A stretch of 64,000 nucleotides of DNA. It comes from Sphingobacteriales bacterium. Lineage in GTDB: Bacteria; Bacteroidota; Bacteroidia; Chitinophagales; Chitinophagaceae. How positions within the stretch are numbered: the first letter of the stretch is position 1; each line of letters starts with the position of its first letter. The stretch covers positions 62,001 to 126,000 of the forward strand of contig RXJG01000006.1 of NCBI GenBank assembly GCA_003963365.1. Direction: 5' to 3'. The notes under the pieces are model-generated. The model was not told the origin of the DNA. It saw only the letters and a list, made by a program, of their open reading frames with translations, and ran no database searches. A program made the position numbers and the translations under genes. Below are positions 57,545-64,000 of the stretch, piece after piece.

Positions 57545-58006
57545 ATGAGTATATTCAAAAAGACTTCAGTTAGCATTTTAGTGGCCGCCATTTTTGTTTG
57601 CATTGCAGTTTATTCAAATGCACAGGCAACTGTCAAAAAAGAAGATAATACTTATACTGTAGAATATTATTACAAAGTAAAATGGGGTTACCAGGCAGAG
57701 TTCATCAGTTTGTTTAAAAAGAACCACTACCCTGTTTTAAAGAAACAAATGGAAATGGGAAGGATTGTGGGGCTGAAGGGTGAAACTCCGGTTTATCATG
57801 GAACGGAAGGAGAAAGATGGGATTATCGTATAACCATCACTTTTAAATCAGCCGCTGTTGCTTTTGAAAAATTTGATGAGGAAGCATTGAAGAAACAACT
57901 TTTCCCCGACCAGGCTACTTATACCAAAGAAGAACAACGAAGGTTTGAAATATTACTGGCACATTGGGACCTGCCCATAAAAGCGGTAGCATTAGAGGAT
58001 AAATAA
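57545..58006 (+). CDS. Hypothetical exported protein
   Basis: A 153-residue protein with a signal peptide (about 1-27, ending YSNAQA). The mature part (YYKVKWGYQAEFISLFKKNHYPVLKKQ, RWDYRITITFKSAAVAFE) has the look of a dimeric alpha-beta barrel, a fold used by small heme- or ligand-binding proteins, but no specific family is recognised. Single gene; an inverted DnaA-box pair lies just downstream. Confidence 0.6.
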   Translation: MSIFKKTSVSILVAAIFVCIAVYSNAQATVKKEDNTYTVEYYYKVKWGYQAEFISLFKKNHYPVLKKQMEMGRIVGLKGETPVYHGTEGERWDYRITITFKSAAVAFEKFDEEALKKQLFPDQATYTKEEQRRFEILLAHWDLPIKAVALEDK

Positions 58007-58027
58007 CTATTTGTAAAAGTTTTTTTA

Positions 58028-58060
58028 ATGTGGATAAGTGCTGATGCTATTTATCCACAT
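58028..58060. promoter_or_regulatory. Inverted pair of DnaA boxes
   Basis: ATGTGGATAA (58028-58037) and TTATCCACAT (58051-58060) are perfect inverted copies, each holding a 9-base DnaA box TTATCCACA on opposite strands, 13 bases apart. It could be a DnaA-binding control site, or simply a hairpin. It lacks a T-tract, so it is not a clear terminator. Confidence 0.45.
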
Positions 58061-58111
58061 AATTGTTCTGTGAGCATAGAGTTTGCACTAATAAATGAAA
58101 AATATATCCCT

Positions 58112-58405
58112 ATGCTCACCATTTTGAAAAACATCCATTTTACCCGTTTAGTAAAAGCCGGAAGTTCCATGAAAGAATTTAATTTCCGTAAACTGGGATA
58201 TGCCAGTGTACCTACTTTTCATGTAGATGTTACAGATGACCGGGCCAACCGTATTGTTTTTACCATGCAAAAATTAGAAGGTTCGTGGACAATGACACCA
58301 CTTGATTTACCTAAATGGATAAAAGAAGTTTGCACCAGTCTAACCCAGATACTGGATGAAAACAACAATGTTGATGAGGAGGCTGCAACAACCATTGAAA
58401 ACTAA
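58112..58405 (+). CDS. Hypothetical small protein
   Basis: A 97-residue cytosolic protein (VKAGSSMKEFNFRKLGYASVP, FHVDVTDDRANRIVFTMQK) of unknown family and role. The ATG at 58112 is chosen because the in-frame ATG at 58028 lies in the inverted DnaA-box repeat and would add 28 residues with no clear leader. Convergent with the cytochrome-like gene, six bases apart. No domain assigned. Confidence 0.55.
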   Translation: MLTILKNIHFTRLVKAGSSMKEFNFRKLGYASVPTFHVDVTDDRANRIVFTMQKLEGSWTMTPLDLPKWIKEVCTSLTQILDENNNVDEEAATTIEN

Positions 58406-58410
58406 GACTT

Positions 58411-58755
58411 TTATTTTTCCCTCAGCCCATCGTCTTTCCATTGTTTAAATAAAGCGATTGTACTATCGCCGAGTTTGTCGTGTTTAAAGGGCATAAATCC
58501 CTTTTCACCGGGGTTAAGTGAAATGCGGCGGATAATATCATCAATTTCAGCTCTTACAGCCTCATAGGTATTTAGCGGTTTAACCTTCCCACCTTTATCA
58601 GGTATATGACACGGACTGCATTTCTCTGAAATAACTGACATAACGCTGGCATTGTATGTAATAACGGATGTGGTAGCTGCTCTCTTTGAAGAACTGCAAT
58701 AAGAGAACAGGAACATCAGAGCAATTACAAATGCAGCAATAAATACTTTTCTCAT
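58411..58755 (-). CDS. Cytochrome-c-like heme lipoprotein
   Basis: A 114-residue lipoprotein with a leader ending in the lipobox FSYC near residue 20 and one heme-binding CxxCH motif (EKCSPCHIPDKGG near 45), followed by a likely axial Met in KGFMPF near 89. It resembles small c-type cytochrome domains that sit in the periplasm. The ATG at 58755 gives a clean leader; one three codons upstream is possible. Electron partner unknown. Confidence 0.78.
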   Translation of the reverse strand: MRKVFIAAFVIALMFLFSYCSSSKRAATTSVITYNASVMSVISEKCSPCHIPDKGGKVKPLNTYEAVRAEIDDIIRRISLNPGEKGFMPFKHDKLGDSTIALFKQWKDDGLREK

Positions 58756-58856
58756 AACTGGCAATTTTGTGTTGATCTATAAAGTTGTAAAAAAATATTG
58801 AGGGAGTAGAAAGTTTTTGATGAAAGGAAGCAATTATATTCGCAAAAAACTTTGGT

Positions 58857-59114
58857 ATGGATTTAAAAGAACTATTTGAAAAATCGGTAGCTGAAAGTAA
58901 ATCGTTGAGTGAAAGACCTGACAACCAAACATTACTCACCCTCTACTCCTTATATAAACAGGGAACGGAAGGCGATGTAAATATTGATCCCCCATCTAAC
59001 CCTTTTGATATTGTTAATAAAGCCAAATACAGTGCATGGGCAGCATTAAAAGGAAAGACCAAAGAAGCAGCAATGCAGGAGTATATTGATTTGATTACAA
59101 AGCTGAAAGGATAG
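58857..59114 (+). CDS. Acyl-CoA-binding protein
   Basis: An 85-residue ACBP, a four-helix bundle that binds long-chain acyl-CoA in the cytosol. The residues match the family closely: LLTLYSLYKQGTEGDVN near 26-42, then KAKYSAWAALKGKTKEAAMQEYI with the conserved Lys/Tyr/Trp set. Single gene between the cytochrome-like and glycosyltransferase genes; it ends one base before the latter's 3' end. Confidence 0.9.
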   Translation: MDLKELFEKSVAESKSLSERPDNQTLLTLYSLYKQGTEGDVNIDPPSNPFDIVNKAKYSAWAALKGKTKEAAMQEYIDLITKLKG

Positions 59115-60281
59115 TTATTGATTTAAAACTTCTTTATACCAGCTGTTAAAAAGCTGACCCACCCGTTGATAATTATATTGTGCATTTGCTGCAGATGCAA
59201 TTTCGTTGCCGGCAAATGCATTTTTATTTTGTATAAACCAAAGTAGTTTTTCAGCAAGGTCTTCTGCCTTTTCATTGCTGGCAAAAATACCGTTTACTTT
59301 ATCCTGAACCAGTTCATGCATAGTGGGGATATCGCTCACTATTACAGGTAATCCGCAGGCATTGGCTTCCGCCACCACACAGCCAAAAGTTTCATAGCGG
59401 GAAAAGAGGACTAATGCATCTGACTGCTGCATTTTGTTTACTAAGTCTTCCTGTCTAACTTCCACGTAATGTTCAATATTGTTGTCAAGATCATATTGAC
59501 TGCTTAATTGCTTAATACGTTTCGTTTCATTACTAAAAATAGTTAACCGGAAATTTTGATTCTTTTTTTTAAGTAAATAAAAGGATTTAAATATGGCTTC
59601 AGGATTTTTTTGATAATCTAATCGTGATATATGAATGAATGTTGTTAAGTTATTATCAGTTTTTGCCGCCGGTTTAAATAAGGCTGTATTTACCACATTG
59701 GGTATAACCACATATTCCTTTTTGATAATGTTTTCTTTTATCGTATTGCCGAGGTACCGTGATACAGCCGATAATCCTTTTGCCTGCTGAACAATTTTTT
59801 TCCATAAACGTTTAAATGTGGCGGACCTGGTGTAAAAACTATTTTCTGCCTCAGGTAACAATCCGCTCCAATGTTCAGTAAGTACATACTCAATTCCCCA
59901 TTCTTTTTTTATCCATAAAGCCATTAACCCGGCATTCATCGCCACATGTACATGTATTAAATCGGGTTTACCGTTTTCTGAAATATAATAGCTGATTGCC
60001 TCTTTATAAACTTTTCGGTAACGAATGGTTGAAAAAATGCGGTCGATAAATTTTATTCCGGTGGTGAAAGAATGATAGTAAATAATCCGTTCAGTCAGAT
60101 TTCCCCTGCGGGTTAAATCCTGTTTTACCGACCTGGTCACGACCCCTTTTTCATCTCTGCAGAGATGGATCACATCAATCGTATTAAATAAGCTGGCAGC
60201 ATGGGCATGACGCTGTACAAAATCTCCGTTGAGCGGAAACAATTGATTGGGATACCAGCTTGCCAGCCATAAAACTCTCAT
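59115..60281 (-). CDS. Glycosyltransferase family 4
   Basis: A 388-residue GT-B fold glycosyltransferase. N-terminal acceptor domain begins RVLWLASWYPNQLFPLNGDFV; the C-terminal donor domain has IHISRLDYQKNPEAIFKSF near 228-246 and the GT4 block RYETFGCVVAEANACGLPVI near 302-321 with its nucleotide-sugar glutamate. Likely adds a sugar to a surface polysaccharide or lipid carrier. Its start lies one base after the flippase stop, so both belong to a surface-glycan operon. Confidence 0.88.
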   Translation of the reverse strand: MRVLWLASWYPNQLFPLNGDFVQRHAHAASLFNTIDVIHLCRDEKGVVTRSVKQDLTRRGNLTERIIYYHSFTTGIKFIDRIFSTIRYRKVYKEAISYYISENGKPDLIHVHVAMNAGLMALWIKKEWGIEYVLTEHWSGLLPEAENSFYTRSATFKRLWKKIVQQAKGLSAVSRYLGNTIKENIIKKEYVVIPNVVNTALFKPAAKTDNNLTTFIHISRLDYQKNPEAIFKSFYLLKKKNQNFRLTIFSNETKRIKQLSSQYDLDNNIEHYVEVRQEDLVNKMQQSDALVLFSRYETFGCVVAEANACGLPVIVSDIPTMHELVQDKVNGIFASNEKAEDLAEKLLWFIQNKNAFAGNEIASAANAQYNYQRVGQLFNSWYKEVLNQ

Positions 60282-60282
60282 A

Positions 60283-61590
60283 TTATTTTCCTGACAATGC
60301 AGATTTTACAAAATTTACCAGTTTGTATTTATCACTGGTTGTGATAATAAACAGTTGCCGTAAACTTACGCCGGAAATTTTTACAAAGCGGTAAGTATAA
60401 TAAATACCTGTTATTCCATATCCTATAGTGCTGGCTATAGCAGCACCATTAATACCATATACGGGTATAAGCAACAAGTCAAATGACAGAATGATGATAA
60501 AACAAATTGCTGACCCACTTAAATTAATTTTAATCCTGTTGGTGCCGGCAAAATAGGCAGCTAATATTGTTGAGTTACAAAATAAAATGATACCGGGTAA
60601 TAACCATCGGAAAGGATAAATCCCATCTGCAAATGCCTGACCGAAAAATAAAGGGAGTATAAAGCTGATTAAAAAAAATGCCAGGACGGCTGCCAGTAAA
60701 TTTAGTGTATTCATTATCCGCATTAAAGAAAGCATTTTGGGCATACTTAATGCTTCCAGCTTACCAGCTGTGCCGGGAAATAAAATACCTGCAAACAGCA
60801 GCGGCAATATCCAGAACATTTGTACCATTCTAACCGCAACAGAGTAAATACCCAGCTGACTGTTATCACTGAAATAATAATTAATAATCCAGTAATCAAC
60901 CCGGTAGGCCAGAAACTGAATGAAATTAGTGATTACGGTAATAATAGAATAAGAAAAAAAAATTCTCCATTCTTTTGCATCCGGAAGGGAGAGAAAAGTT
61001 TTTTCATGACTGCTTTTATGATAAAAAATGATCAGCAGTGTCAGTTGCAGTAACCCTGTAATTGCATATACCTGCAGGTACAATTCCGGGCTAACGGAAG
61101 GATATAAAAAAAACAGTATGATAAATACCGCAATTAATAAGAGGCTCAATAAAAAACTCAATTTATTAAACAGTAAGTACAGGTGATGCCCGTAATACAA
61201 AGCATTATACTTATCAGTAACAGCAATATTTAAAAACATTAAAAAAACCGGCCACGAATATCTGATGCCGAACCAGTTGGTATGATAAATACGCCAATAC
61301 CCCAGATTAATGATGAACAGCAGCAGTATCTGGAATAACAGGATAATGATGATAAAAGACAACAGTTTACCTGCATTAAAACTTTTGGCTGCGCCGTGAT
61401 AGGTAATACCCGCTTCACATCCCAAACCAGATAACAGATTATAAACAGTAATGTTTACAACTATTAATGAAAACAATCCATAACCTGATGTGCCCAAAAG
61501 CCTGGACATAAGGATTGTTAGTATAAATGTAGCGGTAATATTCAGTATCCTGTATATACTGCTACTGGCCAAAATATTGCCTAAACTCAT
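60283..61590 (-). CDS. Polysaccharide flippase (Wzx/MATE-like)
   Basis: A 435-residue membrane protein with about 12 to 14 hydrophobic segments and the polysaccharide-biosynthesis flippase opening SRLLGTSGYGLFSLIVVNI near 29-47. It should move lipid-linked glycan units across the inner membrane. It is co-transcribed with the glycosyltransferase downstream (one base between) and is divergent from an FkbM methyltransferase. The glycan is unknown. Confidence 0.86.
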   Translation of the reverse strand: MSLGNILASSSIYRILNITATFILTILMSRLLGTSGYGLFSLIVVNITVYNLLSGLGCEAGITYHGAAKSFNAGKLLSFIIIILLFQILLLFIINLGYWRIYHTNWFGIRYSWPVFLMFLNIAVTDKYNALYYGHHLYLLFNKLSFLLSLLLIAVFIILFFLYPSVSPELYLQVYAITGLLQLTLLIIFYHKSSHEKTFLSLPDAKEWRIFFSYSIITVITNFIQFLAYRVDYWIINYYFSDNSQLGIYSVAVRMVQMFWILPLLFAGILFPGTAGKLEALSMPKMLSLMRIMNTLNLLAAVLAFFLISFILPLFFGQAFADGIYPFRWLLPGIILFCNSTILAAYFAGTNRIKINLSGSAICFIIILSFDLLLIPVYGINGAAIASTIGYGITGIYYTYRFVKISGVSLRQLFIITTSDKYKLVNFVKSALSGK

Positions 61591-61646
61591 TTACAGATAA
61601 TTTCCGGTTTCAACATATATTTACTCAGTATCGTTCAAAAATACAA

Positions 61647-62519
61647 ATGAATCAATTAGCCTATCGACTGATTAACTGGTATGTCCGCCGTTATTCTTTC
61701 CCGCATCGGGGATGGAAATACTTTGCTGCATTACTCAGGAGGCTCAAAATAGACAAAAAACAATACCAAAAAAAAATAGCACCTGGTTTATTCATAAACG
61801 TAAATGCCTTTGACCATATTCAGCAGCAATTATTCTGGTATGGTAAATACGATAGCGGGGTAGCTGTTTTTTTTGAAAATATAATTACGAAGGATTCAGT
61901 AGTGATTGATGCAGGCGCCAATATTGGATATTTTACATTATTGGCAGCCCAAAAGGCCGCCGCTGGTAAAGTGTACTCTTTTGAACCGGTATTATTTTTA
62001 TACCGGCAACTGGAGCAAAATATAAAACTAAACAACCTGGCGAATGTGTATCCGGTAAAAAAAGCCTTAACCCGTACGGAAGGTTCTGCCATTATCTATG
62101 AATCAACCAGTGACAATACCGGTATGAATAGTTTACAAAAACCCGAAAATTATTCCGGGAGATTTGAAAAAACAGATTGCACAAGTCTTGATGTTTTTTT
62201 GGGAGAGTATAATGAAGCTAAGCCGGTGATTGTTAAAATAGATACAGAAGGCGCTGAGATGGAAATACTGCAGGGAATGGTACATTGCCTGCAAAACTTA
62301 AAACCATTATTGATAGTTGAAATATTTAATGAACATCTTCAGCGTTTTGGAAACTCTGCAGAAATGGTTTTTAATTTTTTAGCAGACGTTGGGTATGAAG
62401 CCTGGTCAATAACAGATAGCCATACTTTAAAAAAAATTAATGAGGTGGTGGAAAGTAATGGTATAGTCTTTTCCCCGCAAGGGTATGTTTTTGCTTCGCA
62501 TATCAAACTGTTGAATTAA
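61647..62519 (+). CDS. FkbM family methyltransferase
   Basis: A 290-residue SAM-dependent methyltransferase. Motif I is SVVIDAGANIGYFTLLAAQ near 87-105, then VYSFEPVLFLYRQLEQN and the FkbM block CTSLDVFLGEY ... PVIVKIDTEGAEMEILQGM near 190-215. These enzymes O-methylate sugars and other small molecules. The surface-glycan genes on the other strand suggest a sugar substrate (inference). Confidence 0.87.
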   Translation: MNQLAYRLINWYVRRYSFPHRGWKYFAALLRRLKIDKKQYQKKIAPGLFINVNAFDHIQQQLFWYGKYDSGVAVFFENIITKDSVVIDAGANIGYFTLLAAQKAAAGKVYSFEPVLFLYRQLEQNIKLNNLANVYPVKKALTRTEGSAIIYESTSDNTGMNSLQKPENYSGRFEKTDCTSLDVFLGEYNEAKPVIVKIDTEGAEMEILQGMVHCLQNLKPLLIVEIFNEHLQRFGNSAEMVFNFLADVGYEAWSITDSHTLKKINEVVESNGIVFSPQGYVFASHIKLLN

Positions 62520-62558
62520 TTAAATTTACCGCCTCAATGAACGGAAGATATATTACAG

Positions 62559-63530
62559 ATGCAAACAACTATTGGAACGGATATTAATTATGCGGCTGCA
62601 CTTCTGCAAAAGGGGGAATTAGTGGCAATTCCTACTGAAACAGTTTATGGATTGGCCGGCAATGCATTAAATGATGAGGCGGTATTAAAAATTTTCATAG
62701 CAAAAAACCGTCCACAGTTTAATCCTTTGATCATTCATGTGGCTTCATTTGACCAGTTAAATAATTTTGTCACTTACATTCCTGCTAAAGCTAAAATTTT
62801 AGCGGATGCATTTTTACCCGGGCCATTAACTTTTTTATTAAATAAGAAAGATATTATTCCGGATTTAGTTACTGCCGGCAGCGATAAAGTGGCAGTAAGA
62901 ATTCCAGATCATCCATTGACAAAAAAACTGCTTACAAAAATAAATTTTCCGCTGGCCGCTCCCAGTGCTAATCCATCCGGGTATGTAAGCCCCACTTCTG
63001 CCCAACATGTGTACGAAGGATTAAATGGAAAGATTGCTTATATACTCGATGGTGGAGAATGTATAGTTGGATTGGAATCCACCATCATTAGTTTTGATGA
63101 AACAGAAAAAGTAATAGTACAAAGAGTGGGTGGTATTGCATTGGAAGAAATTGAAAAAGTATTGGGAGAAAAAGTTATACAGTCAGCGCAAACGCATGAA
63201 CTACCCGATGCTCCCGGGCAATTAAAAAGCCATTACGCCACACATACCCCGCTCCTGCTGGGTAATGTAAATGATTTAATAAACCAATTTCCTGATCAAA
63301 AAATTGCTGTAATCAGTTTTAAAAATAATTACATCCATAAAAATATCATTCAGCAATACATACTCTCCCCTTCTGGTGATTTGGAAGAAGCAGCTAAAAA
63401 TCTTTTTAAAACATTAAGGGAAGCAGATAGTATCAGTACAGATATTATTATTGCTGAAAGACTTCCCGGCGAAGGATTAGGCCGGGCAATAAACGACCGG
63501 TTGAACAGGGCACAGCATATTTATAAATAA
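62559..63530 (+). CDS. tsaC: L-threonylcarbamoyladenylate synthase, Sua5/YrdC
   Basis: A 323-residue Sua5-type enzyme that makes threonylcarbamoyl-AMP from threonine, bicarbonate and ATP for the t6A base of tRNAs. The YrdC domain shows LVAIPTETVYGLAGNALND, IFIAKNRPQFNPLIIHV, the KxxR-type ligands and LAAPSANPSGYVSPTSAQHV; a linker and a C-terminal Sua5 domain follow, giving the longer Sua5 form rather than the short TsaC form. Single gene. Essential in most bacteria. Confidence 0.93.
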   Translation: MQTTIGTDINYAAALLQKGELVAIPTETVYGLAGNALNDEAVLKIFIAKNRPQFNPLIIHVASFDQLNNFVTYIPAKAKILADAFLPGPLTFLLNKKDIIPDLVTAGSDKVAVRIPDHPLTKKLLTKINFPLAAPSANPSGYVSPTSAQHVYEGLNGKIAYILDGGECIVGLESTIISFDETEKVIVQRVGGIALEEIEKVLGEKVIQSAQTHELPDAPGQLKSHYATHTPLLLGNVNDLINQFPDQKIAVISFKNNYIHKNIIQQYILSPSGDLEEAAKNLFKTLREADSISTDIIIAERLPGEGLGRAINDRLNRAQHIYK

Positions 63531-63557
63531 TTCCTGTACTTAATTGCTTTTAAATAA

Positions 63558-64000
63558 CTATTCCCAAAACTTTATGGGAAAATTTGAACAGGACTGATGA
63601 TGCAGATGAGATAAATCTTTACTGAGAGCAGTTAATTCTTTTGCGGATAGTGTTGCTTCAATGGCCGGGAAATATTCTCTTTCCTCAAAGCGGATATGCT
63701 GATTAAGTAATTGATAAAACTTTTCAATAGCTGCATAAGATGGGTTTTCTAACTCCCGGTAGCACTGGCGAATAGAAGTGTGTTCTGCTATCATCTTTTT
63801 ATAAAGCGTCCCTAATTGATGATATTTATCTGAAAAAAGGATTAATGATTTCTCTTCTGCCTCAAAATGTTCATCCAGTTCCTCTTTCCGTATTTGCTGT
63901 ATAAACCGGGTCATCACCTTTACATCTGCTTTTTTGTGCACTCCTTTTTTCAGTAACAATACCGCCATCAATCCATTGTGGTGCTGCCAGCTTAAGGGAT
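63558..64000 (-). CDS. Hemerythrin-like HHE domain protein, 5' end cut by window
   Basis: A four-helix hemerythrin-type protein that probably binds a di-iron site through His and Glu: SWQHHNGLMAVLLLKKG at the visible N-terminus, then LDEHFEAEEKSL, MIAEHTSIRQCY, LNQHIRFEEREYFPAIEA and DLSHLHHQS. The frame stays open to the window edge, so the TTG/ATG near 63970 is internal and the start lies beyond 64000. Role could be oxygen sensing, iron handling or NO stress; not decided by the sequence. Confidence 0.8.
   Translation of the reverse strand, partial: PLSWQHHNGLMAVLLLKKGVHKKADVKVMTRFIQQIRKEELDEHFEAEEKSLILFSDKYHQLGTLYKKMIAEHTSIRQCYRELENPSYAAIEKFYQLLNQHIRFEEREYFPAIEATLSAKELTALSKDLSHLHHQSCSNFPIKFWE

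Noticed and set aside
58028-58060. Rho-independent terminator after the 57545 gene
   Set aside because: The stem is AT-rich, and neither strand has a T-run after it; the DnaA-box reading fits better.

Overview
The window looks like a chromosomal segment of a Bacteroidota member, most likely family Chitinophagaceae. The reasons are the low-to-moderate GC content, the near absence of Shine-Dalgarno sites, promoter -7 boxes of the TAnnTTTG type (exact matches before blaI, gyrA and groS), many lipoproteins and exported proteins with short hydrophobic leaders, and Bacteroidota-style versions of NusB (about 300 residues), DUF1573, LVIVD, PD40-OmpA and M56/BlaI proteins. This is inference from gene content; no rRNA or tRNA gene was seen.

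Layout. 1-14.4 kb holds mostly exported and metabolic genes in both orientations: an acyltransferase cut by the left edge, ThuA-like and LVIVD proteins, a YgiD-type dioxygenase, an amidase, an APC permease, NlpC/P60, an M1 peptidase, an oligopeptide-binding lipoprotein and MsrA. 14.5-21.1 kb is an accessory island of single small genes (HEPN-like, SMI1/KNR4-like, DUF4304 and unknowns). They are separated by three near-identical 298 bp repeats and by three long imperfect palindromes with paired stems, which looks like a gene-cassette array without an integrase. 21.1-26.8 kb carries mutS2 and a compact operon of carbamoyltransferase, SGNH protein, DUF5989 and SxtJ. 26.8-38.5 kb is core replication and repair: dnaG and gyrA (divergent), recQ, an ssb broken by one base, and a divergent zinc-ribbon gene behind a palindromic operator.

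38.6-49.4 kb has a glycoprotein-degradation-like operon (Gfo/GH109-like, glycosylasparaginase, CutC, a HEAT-like protein), then ndh, serA, a serine hydrolase and groES-groEL. 49.8-53 kb has nusB, a DUF1573 lipoprotein and yajC. An inserted unit follows yajC: one hypothetical gene between two direct repeats, flanked on both sides by copies of the yajC 3' end and its terminator. 53.1-58.8 kb starts with a blaI-M56 sensor pair with two operator copies over its promoter, followed by small enzymes (NudK, GNAT, VOC). 58.8-64 kb has an acyl-CoA-binding protein, a glycosyltransferase and flippase, an FkbM methyltransferase, the Sua5/TsaC enzyme and a hemerythrin-like protein cut by the right edge.

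The parts most worth a second look are the cassette-like array at 15.6-20.1 kb, the related repeat-bounded insertion beside yajC (it shares a bulged hairpin core with the array), the frameshifted ssb, and the self-regulated blaI-M56 promoter. I found no CRISPR array, prophage, transposase or integrase.
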